Source of the DNA: Actinoplanes derwentensis
GTDB lineage: Bacteria > Actinomycetota > Actinomycetes > Mycobacteriales > Micromonosporaceae
Assembly (NCBI RefSeq): GCF_900104725.1
Contig: NZ_LT629758.1
Location: forward strand, 5,036,501 to 5,100,500
DNA: 64,000 bases
Direction: 5' to 3'
Made by a program: the position numbers and the translations under genes. Under the pieces are notes generated by a model. The model searched no databases. It was not told where the DNA came from and worked only from the letters and a program-made list of their open reading frames with translations. Of this stretch, positions 54,701 to 61,220 are shown one piece after another (position 1 is the stretch's first letter; each line of letters opens with the position of its first letter).

Positions 54701-57463
54701 GCCGCCCTCACCGGGGACGAAACCGTCGGCGCCGGCCGCGAACGCCCGGCATCGACCGGTCGGGGACAGGGCCTGGGCCTGGGACAACAGGGTCTCGCCG
54801 GTAGCGGTCAGGTTCAGGTTGACGCCGCCGACCACGGCGACGTCACAGTCTCCCGCCTCCAGACTGCGGCGGGCCAGATGCAGCGCCACCAGCGCCGACG
54901 AGCAGGCGGTGTCGACAGCGAGAGCCGGACCGTGCAGATCCAGCAGGTGAGCGACCCGGGCAGCGATCAGGTTACGAAGCGTTCCGGTGAGCGCGTGCGC
55001 GCCGCCGCCACCGGCCAAGCCGGCCGGGCTGGATGCGGTCATGAGTTCGGGGTAGGCGCTCTCGCCTACCGCCGCGAAGACACCGATACGTCGGCCGTGC
55101 CGGCGGGGACCGGCGTATCCGGAACGTTCCAGGGCTTCGTGGGCCAACTCCAGGAAGATCCGGGCGTGCGGGTCGAGAAGACGGGCTTCTTCCTCGGCGA
55201 TTCCGAAATATCCGGCATCGAACTGTGCGGGATCTGCGAGGAACGCACCCTGTCCCCCGCCGGCCCAACGGGTCACCGGAGTGACGCTGTCCCGGCCGGC
55301 CACCAGGTTGTCCCAGAACTCCTCAGGCGTGTCCGCCCCCGGAAAACGGCAGGCCATCCCGATGATCGCAAGCCCGTCAGGACCAGGCATAGAACCAGTA
55401 GACATAGGAGCAGCAGTCGTAGGACCGGCATGAGGACCGGCACCGGTTGTCAGGAGACGGTCGGCGAGGGCGGCTGGTGTGGCGCAGTCCCGGAGCATCG
55501 CGGGGTCGAAGGTTCGGCCGAAGCGGTCCTCCAGATCGGCCAGTACCTCCATCGCGCCCAGCGACGAACCGCCGATTGCCAGGAAACGATCGTCGGGGCC
55601 GATCGTCTCCGCCGGAATCCGGAGCACCCGCGCCCAGATCTCCCGGACGATGTGTTCCGTTTCGGTCCGCGACAGCGACGCCACCGGCCGGGGATGAGCG
55701 CGCCCCTGATCCGGCTCGGCGGACCGCGACCGCAGCGAACCGGAGACCGGCAGCGGCGCAGCGAGCGTGGATGTGGGCGGGGCCGACGCAGCAGATATGA
55801 GCGGGGTAGCCGCAACAGACTCGGGCGAGGGCCACGCAGGCCCGGGTGTGGTGAGGCGGTCGCGGAAGGGGTGGCGGCGTAGTTTGCCGCTGGTGGTTCG
55901 GGTGAACGTGCCGGAGGGGACCACCTCGATGTGGACCTGGTCGTAGGACAGGGCCTCGGCTACCCGGGAGCGGATCAGGGCGGTCAACGCCGATGGGTCG
56001 GGGCGAACTGCGGGGGCCGCCACGAAGACCGCCACCTGTTCGCGGCCGGATACCGGGTCGGGGGCGCCGACCACCGCGATCGGACCGGGTCTGAGGCCGG
56101 GGGTGGCGGCGGCCACTTCTTCCAGGTCGGCGGCGTGGAAGTTGCGGCCGTTCACGAACAGGACGTCCTTGTGGCGGCCGGTCACGCACAACCGGCCGGA
56201 CCGGAGGAAGCCCAGGTCGCCGGTGCGGAGCCATGAGCCGTCGAACAGGTCGGCGGTGGCCTGCGGGGAACGGTGGTAGCCGCGGGTGACGTTCGGGCCG
56301 CGCAGTTGGATGTGCCCGACCAGGCCGTCCTCCAGGGGCAGGCCCTCGTCGTCGACGATCCGAAGTTCACAGCCGGGCACCGGATAGCCGACGTCCATGA
56401 ACTCCACAGGCGAAACCGGAGACGAAGCCGAATGGCCGGCGGAAGAGGAGAGCGGCGAAGCAGCGAAGGCGGCGGGGACGGCGACTCCGCGGGCCAGGGC
56501 GGACCGGTGGAGGCGGACGGGGGTGGCGACCTCGCCCATCGGTGGGGAGGCGACCGCGACGGTGGCTTCGGCCAGGCCGTACACCGGCTGGACCGCGCCG
56601 GGGGACAGGCCCGCCCTGGTCATCCGGGTGGCGAAGGTGCGCCACACCGACGGGGAGATGGGTTCGGCGCCGACCATCAACAGGCGGACGCTGCTCAGAT
56701 CCAGGGTGTCGAGGACTTCCTCCGGGACCCGGCGGTTGGTCAGGGCCAGGGCGAAGTTGGCCGCGGCCAGGACGGTGGCGCGGTGCTGGGCGGCGGTGCG
56801 CAGCCAGGTCTCGGGGCGTTTCGCGAACGTCAGGGGGCTGATCCGGATCTGGCGGCACAGGTTGTGCAGTGGGGTCAGGTGGGTGCCGATGAGGCCCATG
56901 TCGTGGAAGTACGGCATCCACGTCAGGAACACGTCGGCGGAGCTGACCTGGCCGCTGCGGGATGCCTGTGCCAGGTTGGCGAGCACGTTCGCGTGGGTCA
57001 GTTCGACACCTTGGGGAGTGCCGGTGCTGCCGGAGGAGAACTGCAGGAAGGCGAGGTCGTCCGGGCGTACCGCAACCGGGGTGTGCAGCGGCGACGCGGA
57101 CCGCAGGTCGCGGGCGGACAGCAGGGTCGCGCCGGGCGTCGCGGTGTCACCGGCGAGGTGGGCGGCGTCCAGGTGGGTACGGACGGTGGCCAGGCGGTGG
57201 GGTTCCGGCGGCAGCGGAACCGGGACGATTCCGGCGACGATCGCGCCCCAGAAGAGGGCCAGGAAGTCGGCGCTGTCGTCGGTGACGATCATCAGGGTGG
57301 TACCGGGGGTGAGCCCGGCCGCGTGCAGGCCGCCGCCGACGCGGAGGGCGTCGGCATACAGTTCGGCATAACTGACGAAACGGTCGCCGGACGGGTCGGC
57401 GTGGATGACGCCCTGGCCTGGCGCTTCGGCGGCGGCTCGGGCCAGGGCATCGGTCAGCGTCAT
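45695..57463 (-). CDS. Hybrid FAAL-PKS-NRPS megasynthase ending in an acyl-ACP reductase-like domain
   Basis: 3,922 residues from an ATG at 57463, with AAGG upstream; the longer open frame to 58525 is rejected as noncoding. Order: fatty acyl-AMP ligase 1-590 (SSGSTGTPQG, YGLAEATVAV); ACP Ser about 632; KS 695-1120 with Cys854 (TACSS), HGTGT and GHLLN; AT with GHSLGE about 1306 and HAFHS, predicting malonyl; KR with GGAGAVG about 1771 and Tyr in DYVAGN; ACP Ser2053; C domain HHAVADG about 2213; A domain 2545-3055 (FTSGSTGRPKG, FDASVRQI, LYGPTETT); PCP Ser3095; second C domain HHLVGDG about 3279; AAR-like domain 3570-3922 with LTTGHAVT, LGVGSIGDS, IDDSFPHCFDTG and Cys3870. It should load a fatty acid, extend it once to a beta-hydroxy acyl chain, add one amino acid and release it reductively. 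All key active-site residues seen are intact. Confidence 0.92.
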   Translation of the reverse strand: MTLTDALARAAAEAPGQGVIHADPSGDRFVSYAELYADALRVGGGLHAAGLTPGTTLMIVTDDSADFLALFWGAIVAGIVPVPLPPEPHRLATVRTHLDAAHLAGDTATPGATLLSARDLRSASPLHTPVAVRPDDLAFLQFSSGSTGTPQGVELTHANVLANLAQASRSGQVSSADVFLTWMPYFHDMGLIGTHLTPLHNLCRQIRISPLTFAKRPETWLRTAAQHRATVLAAANFALALTNRRVPEEVLDTLDLSSVRLLMVGAEPISPSVWRTFATRMTRAGLSPGAVQPVYGLAEATVAVASPPMGEVATPVRLHRSALARGVAVPAAFAASPLSSSAGHSASSPVSPVEFMDVGYPVPGCELRIVDDEGLPLEDGLVGHIQLRGPNVTRGYHRSPQATADLFDGSWLRTGDLGFLRSGRLCVTGRHKDVLFVNGRNFHAADLEEVAAATPGLRPGPIAVVGAPDPVSGREQVAVFVAAPAVRPDPSALTALIRSRVAEALSYDQVHIEVVPSGTFTRTTSGKLRRHPFRDRLTTPGPAWPSPESVAATPLISAASAPPTSTLAAPLPVSGSLRSRSAEPDQGRAHPRPVASLSRTETEHIVREIWARVLRIPAETIGPDDRFLAIGGSSLGAMEVLADLEDRFGRTFDPAMLRDCATPAALADRLLTTGAGPHAGPTTAAPMSTGSMPGPDGLAIIGMACRFPGADTPEEFWDNLVAGRDSVTPVTRWAGGGQGAFLADPAQFDAGYFGIAEEEARLLDPHARIFLELAHEALERSGYAGPRRHGRRIGVFAAVGESAYPELMTASSPAGLAGGGGAHALTGTLRNLIAARVAHLLDLHGPALAVDTACSSALVALHLARRSLEAGDCDVAVVGGVNLNLTATGETLLSQAQALSPTGRCRAFAAGADGFVPGEGGAALVLTRLADAGDDRILAVVRGSAVNNDGRSLSLMAPNPLLQQQVIADAYRDSGVDPAEVTYVEAHGTGTAVGDPIEARSLAHAFPPRADGRPRLLGSVKTNIGHLLNVAGLPALVKVILSLHHRRLPPSLHHDRPSPRFDLTAAGFEVVTEHRPWPAPHTAGVNGFGFGGTNAHVILSAPPIAASVDPPVASPPAFAAPEPESASGFSASRAEEEPRLLTLSARSAGALHAAARELADHLRAYPRLRTADVCATVSTARDDGPYRVALVTGNDLPSQLAAVEPGPPMGRPARVAFLFGGQGTQRPGQGTELYRNASVFRATLDEVSAAAGVIAGRTLVDWCTDPAVSMEDLARTEVTQPLVVAFGVALAAQLAAYGIRPAAVTGHSLGELAAAVSAGHLTAVEAVLLAKQRGHLTAELAGPGAMLAVAASTTEVTRLLGESRPPRSGPEIGVEAGPEIVATSWSGVVVAAENSARRVVLAGSREAIDRAEEQLAAAGVVTRRLAVSHAFHSPAMEPVAAHLAHLAPVLRAGTIPLLSTMTGDWLASLDGTYLAAQAVRPVRFAAAVARLQEAGFDAMVEVGAAVTLSHLVRGTNVLCPAPTPADLLAAAGTLWERGVPLDRTHLDSGTRRVEVPTYPFQRSHYWITDPAAPADPGHALLVPAWTEAPPASVSHSAVPRPAAIGEGEPATVVIAGKGGVAAALAAITEVPRNGRLLLVTRDLYATGIGSAHPRHAVWAGLAMAFADENRAAGVRIVDLGSADSKQQRRAAIAHERAAPPAAGPAEIVAWRGGRRLTREFVPAASARGAGSPGSTRDAGGAGSAGSPGGAGSMAAAAGPGGGARSFVLPADGSYLIIGGAGAVGTEIARDLARRGRPQLVLTGRSAEQAALLAELRRSGATAEYVVADVTVPEQVDCLLAGRRFDVVVQAAGVVRPGSLRAKTPDDVTAGLAAKVRGTKLLIRALTARHAADGSVIPLVVALSSVSSVLPGLAGAVGDYVAGNLHLDSLAAAEQSAGHPFVAVNLPALTGGGLAAAHTVAGEGLPIERVPEILWAAVALGVPQVLVNAPARPANHPPSRPMTTPAEELDRPDGGGWGRDSLVAVVREMLAGPLERAPESIGVDEPFLALGLDSLTAVDLVKELETRLGRTLSTTLFFEHRTIAELTSHLAGPGTFPFSPVQRAFVTTGRLYPEVPAYAYVRQTLNGPVDTVRLGWAFAELERRHPMLRVRFGPDGQRFLPADPVISWPAWFSVEEPRRPVEVIDAEVRNRPFDLGREAPVRAVLAGADLIVVVHHAVADGFSLAVLGDELWALYRGAEPGAAPVATFADHEARRSAPVVSDLDHWQRVLDGWPRLALPFDGDAGAEPRGPYAVRQKVLDEGTTRKLTAVARTAEVSVFHVLLAVYARCLARWSGQDAVPVSVARAGRAARVPGVERMVGPFADTLPVLADVRPGESVTALAARLRDRWLAAEQHDSVSTVDLARMLAAAGTGPRTASPAGFSFARFPGTGTTAANVRATTAGTASAATRLGLVCFEAHDTLHFSWNYPEHLFSPATVARLAEDHLAEINALTTAPPAESRPAAQSRPAAEPRPAAAPGSGVESRPAVVVGPGSVGVVERIREQCRRTPDAIAVLSDGWPLTYRELDVRSDRLAVRLAATGERRVGLLTGPGADTVIGLVGILKAGAGWVPMDVSHPPARLASQLERAGAGVVLCDAGSRTAAKAIGLPLIDGDTWRAASEVPLAGDGALPANGEVLVAAGTEVGPGEVAGVPVVRVELDDTAYVIFTSGSTGRPKGVAVTHRSMINYLDWAITTFGYRSGDRLAQTASICFDASVRQILAPLLAGATVVAWDRDTVRDPELLAQRLERDRVTVWSSVPTLWERLLTAAEKTRADLSRLRWVHVGGEELSPAHVRRWFDLLGPGQRITNLYGPTETTINATWHLIDTRPADDAIRLPIGRPIGGATVEVIGPDGQPATDGEIHIGGLGLADGYLDDQEQTAMAFVVRGDKRWYRSGDLAHRDADGLLWFRGRVDDQVKLHGYRVEPAEVEAVLRQIPSVDRAAVQVVDGRLVAWVQSSSADRPTLRTHLRTLLPDYLIPGRLEIVTGLPLTAAGKIDRAALSALSPKPAPSPKSALSTQVEPATATEQLLADLWKRQLEVEQVSRGDDFFALGGDSIGVLELFASLAEHRTALPRPTVLYRNRTLAELATAIDTFTAEAVSGGDSGGEVEGGVASGEYPVSLTQRGFLLADAVGAPSTWLAAPRLSGPLELERFQRAVDVLVERHAMLRTVFPRDARPPVQREIAAARLTVGYLETPRPLDEELSAEREHRFDSAEWPLVRLRLLRYGPSDHVLVVHAHHLVGDGYSVALLMRELLAVYDGETLPVLRSTFRDYVSLLATIRPEVAPHDGGPLVTGGEIATAGVTVTERNVAALRKLAVDAGVTPFVPVLAAYRQALVQVIGRPDPVIGVAVTGRDHALTDMTRIFGPCATAVAVQVKEATARRTTDAEVVGAEIAVAEVAGGECVRGVGLAEVAAAVDEARNRSFTAPQGWQYFFTHLEFGAPAPGRTLSLAWDDMDAELAVPPGTEVLLAVRPVAGGGLRLTLRGRLAKETLDRLAIAINNDMNRRIGQGKGVGARAGRGTALDSDAALDSALVGYLPAPAHWGALAGGLPVEIRAMLVGLDRESLRAAIFPDGGARLLETVETPLGRSGFVAVPRFADELGHTGLAEVAAGGVDLAAGLGARTVSLAGMIPALTGYGAALTPYRRKEVDLTTGHAVTAASVVRTTFAALAAQGRELRDCVVAVLGVGSIGDSSLSLLLARAPEPPAGLILCDLPSAAGRLKDLAATLDMPVETATDGPAAVYRADVIVAATSGGPNTLDVDRLKPGTILIDDSFPHCFDTGRALTRMRERGDVLIVGGGLLDCGDTRRIPAEGLPAVNAQLPGSIASCQLESLLHATMPGLPLVTGPVDAERAAAYWDALEAADIAAAPLHLLNQLRGDH

Positions 57464-57526
57464 GATCAGGACCTTATCGGCGGGTGCAAACCTCAGTTTC
57501 CACCTGGCACGTCCGAACGGACAGAC
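57464..57526. promoter_or_regulatory. Divergent promoter region between synthase and hybrid kinase
   Basis: Only 63 bp separate the two start codons, so the promoters must overlap. No clear -10/-35 pair was identified for either side. The shared region is consistent with co-regulation. Confidence 0.35.
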
Positions 57527-59491
57527 GTGCCGGATCAGATGTTCCTGCTGGCCAACCTGGTGATCATGGCGGCCTACGTGGCCGTGATGGTCTCGATCGT
57601 GGTGCCGCTGACCCGGGCGCGCCAGCTCTGGTCCAACAAACTCGCCACCGCGACAGCGATGATCTTCTTCAGTTGCGCGGTGGGGCACGGGTTCCACGCG
57701 GCGATGACCTTCCGGATGATGACGGCGCCACCGGACCATCACCTGTCCTCGCCGGGCTGGTCGTGGGGGTCGGCGCTGTGGGACGTGTGCACGGCGGCGG
57801 TCGGCGTCTACTACTGGAGCCTGCGGCGCGGTTACGGCGTGCTCATGCAGACCGGCGCCATGTACGTCGATCCGTGGGGTCAGCGGCGACTCGACGAGGC
57901 GGAGACCCGGGAGCAGGCCGCTCAGGAGATGGCCGCCGCGCACCAGGCCACCCTGGCCACGGTCGTCGCGGACAGTGCGGACGCGATCATCGGCGTCACC
58001 CCGCAGGGCGTGATCACCGCCTGGAACGGGGGCGCCGAACGGATCTTCGGGTACGCGGCGTCCGAGGTGCTGGCCGGGCCGGCCACGGTCCTCGCCGACG
58101 CGGACGGGGCGGGTCAGCAGACCGAGATGCTGGCGCGGATCCTGTCCGGCGAGGGGAGTTTCTCGTACGAGGGACGCCGTGTCCGTAAAGACGGCAGTCC
58201 GGTGGAGGTCGCGTTCACCGTGACGCCCGTGAAGGACCAGGCCGGCACGATGATAGGGGTGTCGGTGATCGGCCGGGACGTGACCGCGGCCAAGGAGACA
58301 GCCGAACGCGAGCGGATCGTGCAGGAACGCACCGACCAGGCCAAACGGATGGAGAGTCTGGGCAATCTGGCGGGTGGGGTGGCGCACGACTTCAACAACA
58401 TCCTGGCGATCATCGCGAACTACACCGACTTCGTGATCGCCGAGACCCGCGACCAGCCGCATGTGCAGGCGGATCTGGAGCACGTGCGGACCGCCGTGGA
58501 ACGCGCCACCAGCCTGACCCGGCAACTACTCACGTTCACCCGCGGCGACACCGTGCAGTTGCGTGACGTCGACCTGAACGCGGCTGTCGCCGAGGTGCAC
58601 TCGGTGCTGGACAGGACGATCGGCGTGCACATCACGCTGATCGCGGTGCCGACGGCCGAGCCGCTGAGCATCCACGCCGACCCGGGGCAGATCCATCAGA
58701 TCCTGCTCAACCTGGCGCTCAACGCGCGGGACGCGATGCCGGACGGCGGCACGCTGGTGCTGGAGGCGGGGCTGGCGGACGTCGACGGCCAGGAGCTGAA
58801 CATGCAGCCGCCGCTGCCGGCCGGCCGTTACGCGCGCCTGTCGGTGAGCGACACCGGGGAGGGCATGTCACCCGAGGTCGCCGCCCGGATCTTCGAGCCT
58901 TTCTTCACCACCAAACCCCGGGGGCGGGGTACGGGCCTCGGGCTCGCGACCGTCTACGGCATCGTGACCGAGGCCGGTGGAAGCATCAACGTCTACTCCG
59001 ATCTGGGGGTCGGCACCACGTTCCGGATCTATCTTCCGGTTTCCACCGGCAGTGTCGCCGCCCCGTCGCCGGTCCGGAAGGCGGAACCGCCGCGCGGGGC
59101 GGGCCGGATCGTGCTCGTGGTCGAGGACGAGGTGCCGCTGGCCCGGATCGTGGCCCGGATCCTGAACGACGCCGGCTATCTGGCGCTGACCGCGAACGAC
59201 GGCGCCGAAGCGCTGCGGCTGTTCGAGACGCACGGCTGTGACCTGCTGCTCACCGATGTGATCATGCCGGAGGTGACCGGGCCGCGGCTGGCCGAGCTGA
59301 CCCGGGCCCAGCGGCCGGGGCTGCCGGTGCTGTTCATGTCCGGCTACAGCAACGGGCTGCTCGGCACCACACACGTCCTGGACGAGGGGATCGCGTTCAT
59401 CGAGAAACCGTTCACCGGGCGGGATCTGCTGCACAAGGTCGCTGACACTCTGCACCGCACGGACATGACAATCGTCATGGGTGATCGCTGA
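57527..59491 (+). CDS. Membrane hybrid histidine kinase with PAS and receiver domains
   Basis: 654 residues from a GTG at 57527 (an ATG at 57539 is equally possible; neither has a strong ribosome site). Three N-terminal membrane helices (about 7-28, 42-62, 80-100) precede a short coiled coil. A PAS domain follows (about 145-265; VADSADAIIGV, AERIFGY), then HisKA with the phospho-acceptor His287 (GGVAHDFNN), an HATPase domain (NLALNARDAM, DTGEGM, GTGLGLATVYG) and a C-terminal receiver domain with Asp577 (LLLTDVIMP). This is the layout of hybrid sensor kinases that pass phosphate to their own receiver. Divergent from the megasynthase gene by 63 bp, so control of that gene is a fair guess, not shown. 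No separate DNA-binding regulator lies beside it. Confidence 0.9.
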   Translation: MPDQMFLLANLVIMAAYVAVMVSIVVPLTRARQLWSNKLATATAMIFFSCAVGHGFHAAMTFRMMTAPPDHHLSSPGWSWGSALWDVCTAAVGVYYWSLRRGYGVLMQTGAMYVDPWGQRRLDEAETREQAAQEMAAAHQATLATVVADSADAIIGVTPQGVITAWNGGAERIFGYAASEVLAGPATVLADADGAGQQTEMLARILSGEGSFSYEGRRVRKDGSPVEVAFTVTPVKDQAGTMIGVSVIGRDVTAAKETAERERIVQERTDQAKRMESLGNLAGGVAHDFNNILAIIANYTDFVIAETRDQPHVQADLEHVRTAVERATSLTRQLLTFTRGDTVQLRDVDLNAAVAEVHSVLDRTIGVHITLIAVPTAEPLSIHADPGQIHQILLNLALNARDAMPDGGTLVLEAGLADVDGQELNMQPPLPAGRYARLSVSDTGEGMSPEVAARIFEPFFTTKPRGRGTGLGLATVYGIVTEAGGSINVYSDLGVGTTFRIYLPVSTGSVAAPSPVRKAEPPRGAGRIVLVVEDEVPLARIVARILNDAGYLALTANDGAEALRLFETHGCDLLLTDVIMPEVTGPRLAELTRAQRPGLPVLFMSGYSNGLLGTTHVLDEGIAFIEKPFTGRDLLHKVADTLHRTDMTIVMGDR

Positions 59492-59536
59492 CTGCGGTGA
59501 CTGTCCGGATCATGGCCGCCGGCGAACCATTGAGGC

Positions 59537-60469
59537 ATGAGCACGCAGACGATCGAAGTGGACGGCCTCCGCCAGCGGTACGGGGATTTCGAAGCGGTCC
59601 GGGGCATCGACTTCACGGTCCCGGCCGGTGGCCTGTTCGCCCTGCTCGGCACGAACGGGGCCGGCAAGACCACCACGATGGAGGTCCTGGAGGGATTCCG
59701 GCCGGCCGCCTCGGGCAGTGTCCGGTTGCTGGGTTCCGACCCGTACCGCGATCGCAAGGTCCTCCGCCCCCGTGTCGGGATCATGCTGCAGGAGAGCGGC
59801 CTGATCGGGGACCTGACCGCCGCCGAGACCGTCGATCTGTGGCGTGACCTGGCCACCGACCCGATCAGCCGGGACGAGGCCCTGGGCCTGGTCAACCTCG
59901 GCGACAAGTCGGGGGTGCAGGTCCGGCAGTTGTCCGGCGGGCAGAAACGCCGTCTCGACCTGGCGCTCGCGGTGGTCGGCCGGCCCGAGGTGCTGTTCCT
60001 GGACGAGCCCACCACCGGCATGGACCCGGAAGCCCGCCAGGCCACCTGGAAACTGATTCAGGACCTGGTCGCCGGTGGTACGACGGTGCTGCTCACCACG
60101 CATTACCTGGAGGAGGCGGAACGGCTCGCCGACCGGATCGCGATCATGCACCGGGGCGAGATCCGGATCGCCGGGACGGTGCCGGACGTGGTCGCCGGGC
60201 ACGGTGACCGGCTCGCCTTCCGGGTGCCCGCGCACACCCCGATCGACACGCTCTCGTACCTGGACGGGCGGGCGCCCGAGATCACCGTCACCGAGGGCCT
60301 GCCCACCGCCCGCTACACCGTGACCGGTGGAGCCCCGGACGGCCGCGCCCATCGCGCGGTCGGCGAGCTGCTGTCCTGGGCGGCCGTGCAGAACGTCACC
60401 CTGGACCGGCTGTCGGTTCGCCCGGCCTCCCTCGAAGACGTGTTCCTGAGCATCGTGGAGGACAAGTGA
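59537..60469 (+). CDS. ABC-2 type exporter ATP-binding subunit
   Basis: 310 residues. Walker A GTNGAGKTT (38-46), a Q-loop region with MLQES, signature LSGGQKRR, Walker B VLFLDEPT and the H-loop in LTTHYLEEAERLADR are intact. The roughly 90-residue C-terminal extension, ending SLEDVFLSIVEDK, is typical of DrrA/NatA-type exporter ATPases. It drives the membrane partner encoded immediately downstream with an ATGA-like overlap. Possible cargo includes the product of the nearby megasynthase, but this pairing with a DesK/DesR-type system is also the standard layout of antibiotic or lipid stress exporters. Confidence 0.95.
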   Translation: MSTQTIEVDGLRQRYGDFEAVRGIDFTVPAGGLFALLGTNGAGKTTTMEVLEGFRPAASGSVRLLGSDPYRDRKVLRPRVGIMLQESGLIGDLTAAETVDLWRDLATDPISRDEALGLVNLGDKSGVQVRQLSGGQKRRLDLALAVVGRPEVLFLDEPTTGMDPEARQATWKLIQDLVAGGTTVLLTTHYLEEAERLADRIAIMHRGEIRIAGTVPDVVAGHGDRLAFRVPAHTPIDTLSYLDGRAPEITVTEGLPTARYTVTGGAPDGRAHRAVGELLSWAAVQNVTLDRLSVRPASLEDVFLSIVEDK

Positions 60470-61203
60470 AGACCGACCTGTCGCACATCTACCGGCTCGC
60501 GCGCCTCGACCTCACGCTGATCTTCCGGAACCGGTCGGCCCTCACCAACGCCGTCCTGATGCCGCTCGCGGTCGCCGCGTTCCTGGTCTACACCGCCAAG
60601 GACAGCGGCCAGGACAACGTCGCCTTCATCGTGACCGGCCAGATCGCCGCCCTGGTGGTCTTCGCGCCGCTGGTGAACCTGGCCGGGTTCTACACCAGCC
60701 GGCGTGAGGAGCTGGTCCTGAAACGGCTGCTCGGCGGGCCCGCGTCGGCGACCGCCATCCTCGGTGGCAGTGCGCTCGGCGCCATCGTCGTCTATCTGAT
60801 CCAGGCCGTGGCGGTCGTCGTCGCGGCGGTCGTGCTCGGCGTCGGCCTGCCCGGTAACCCGCTGCTCGTCCTGGTCGCCGTCCTCGGCGGGGCGGCGGTC
60901 TTCGCGCTGCTGTCGATGGCGATCTCCGGGCTCAGTTCCAGTGGTGAGCTGGCGCAGCTGGCGACCGTTCCGGTGATGCTGATCTGCTTCGCCCTCTCCC
61001 CCGTCATCGTGCCGTCCGGAGCGCTCCCGGAACGACTCGAACAGATCGCCGCCTATCTGCCGCTGACCCCGATCGCGGACCTGGTCCGGGCCGGTTACGG
61101 CGACGCGCTCCACTGGCAGTCCCCGCTGGTCCTGGTCGCGTGGGCGGCGGTCGCGGCGGTGCTGGCCCGGCGGTTCTTCCGCTGGGATCCGCGGCGCGGC
61201 TGA
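60466..61203 (+). CDS. ABC-2 type exporter membrane subunit
   Basis: 245 residues with a GTG start inside the end of the ATPase gene, so coupled translation. Six membrane helices are evident, for example around NAVLMPLAVAAFLVYTA, VAFIVTGQIAALVVFAP and LATVPVMLICFALSP. It is of the ABC2/DrrB family size. It forms the transport channel with the preceding ATPase. Substrate unknown. Confidence 0.92.
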   Translation: MKTDLSHIYRLARLDLTLIFRNRSALTNAVLMPLAVAAFLVYTAKDSGQDNVAFIVTGQIAALVVFAPLVNLAGFYTSRREELVLKRLLGGPASATAILGGSALGAIVVYLIQAVAVVVAAVVLGVGLPGNPLLVLVAVLGGAAVFALLSMAISGLSSSGELAQLATVPVMLICFALSPVIVPSGALPERLEQIAAYLPLTPIADLVRAGYGDALHWQSPLVLVAWAAVAAVLARRFFRWDPRRG

Positions 61204-61207
61204 CGTT

Positions 61208-61213
61208 TAGGGT
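61208..61213 (+). promoter_or_regulatory. Leaderless -10 element (TAGGGT) of the DesK-type kinase gene
   Basis: TAGGGT lies seven bases before the ATG at 61221, the same element and spacing as at the gntR gene. A GGGAG just ahead of the start could instead be a ribosome site, so the leaderless reading is not certain. It would give the two-component genes a promoter separate from the exporter. Confidence 0.5.
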
Positions 61214-61220
61214 GGGAGTC

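Noticed and set aside
56273..57526. Upstream extension of the hybrid kinase frame
   Set aside because: It runs antisense through the acyl-AMP ligase domain and has no membrane or kinase features; the real start is near 57527.
57464..58525. Upstream extension of the megasynthase frame
   Set aside because: It runs antisense through the kinase; the ligase domain begins at the ATG at 57463.
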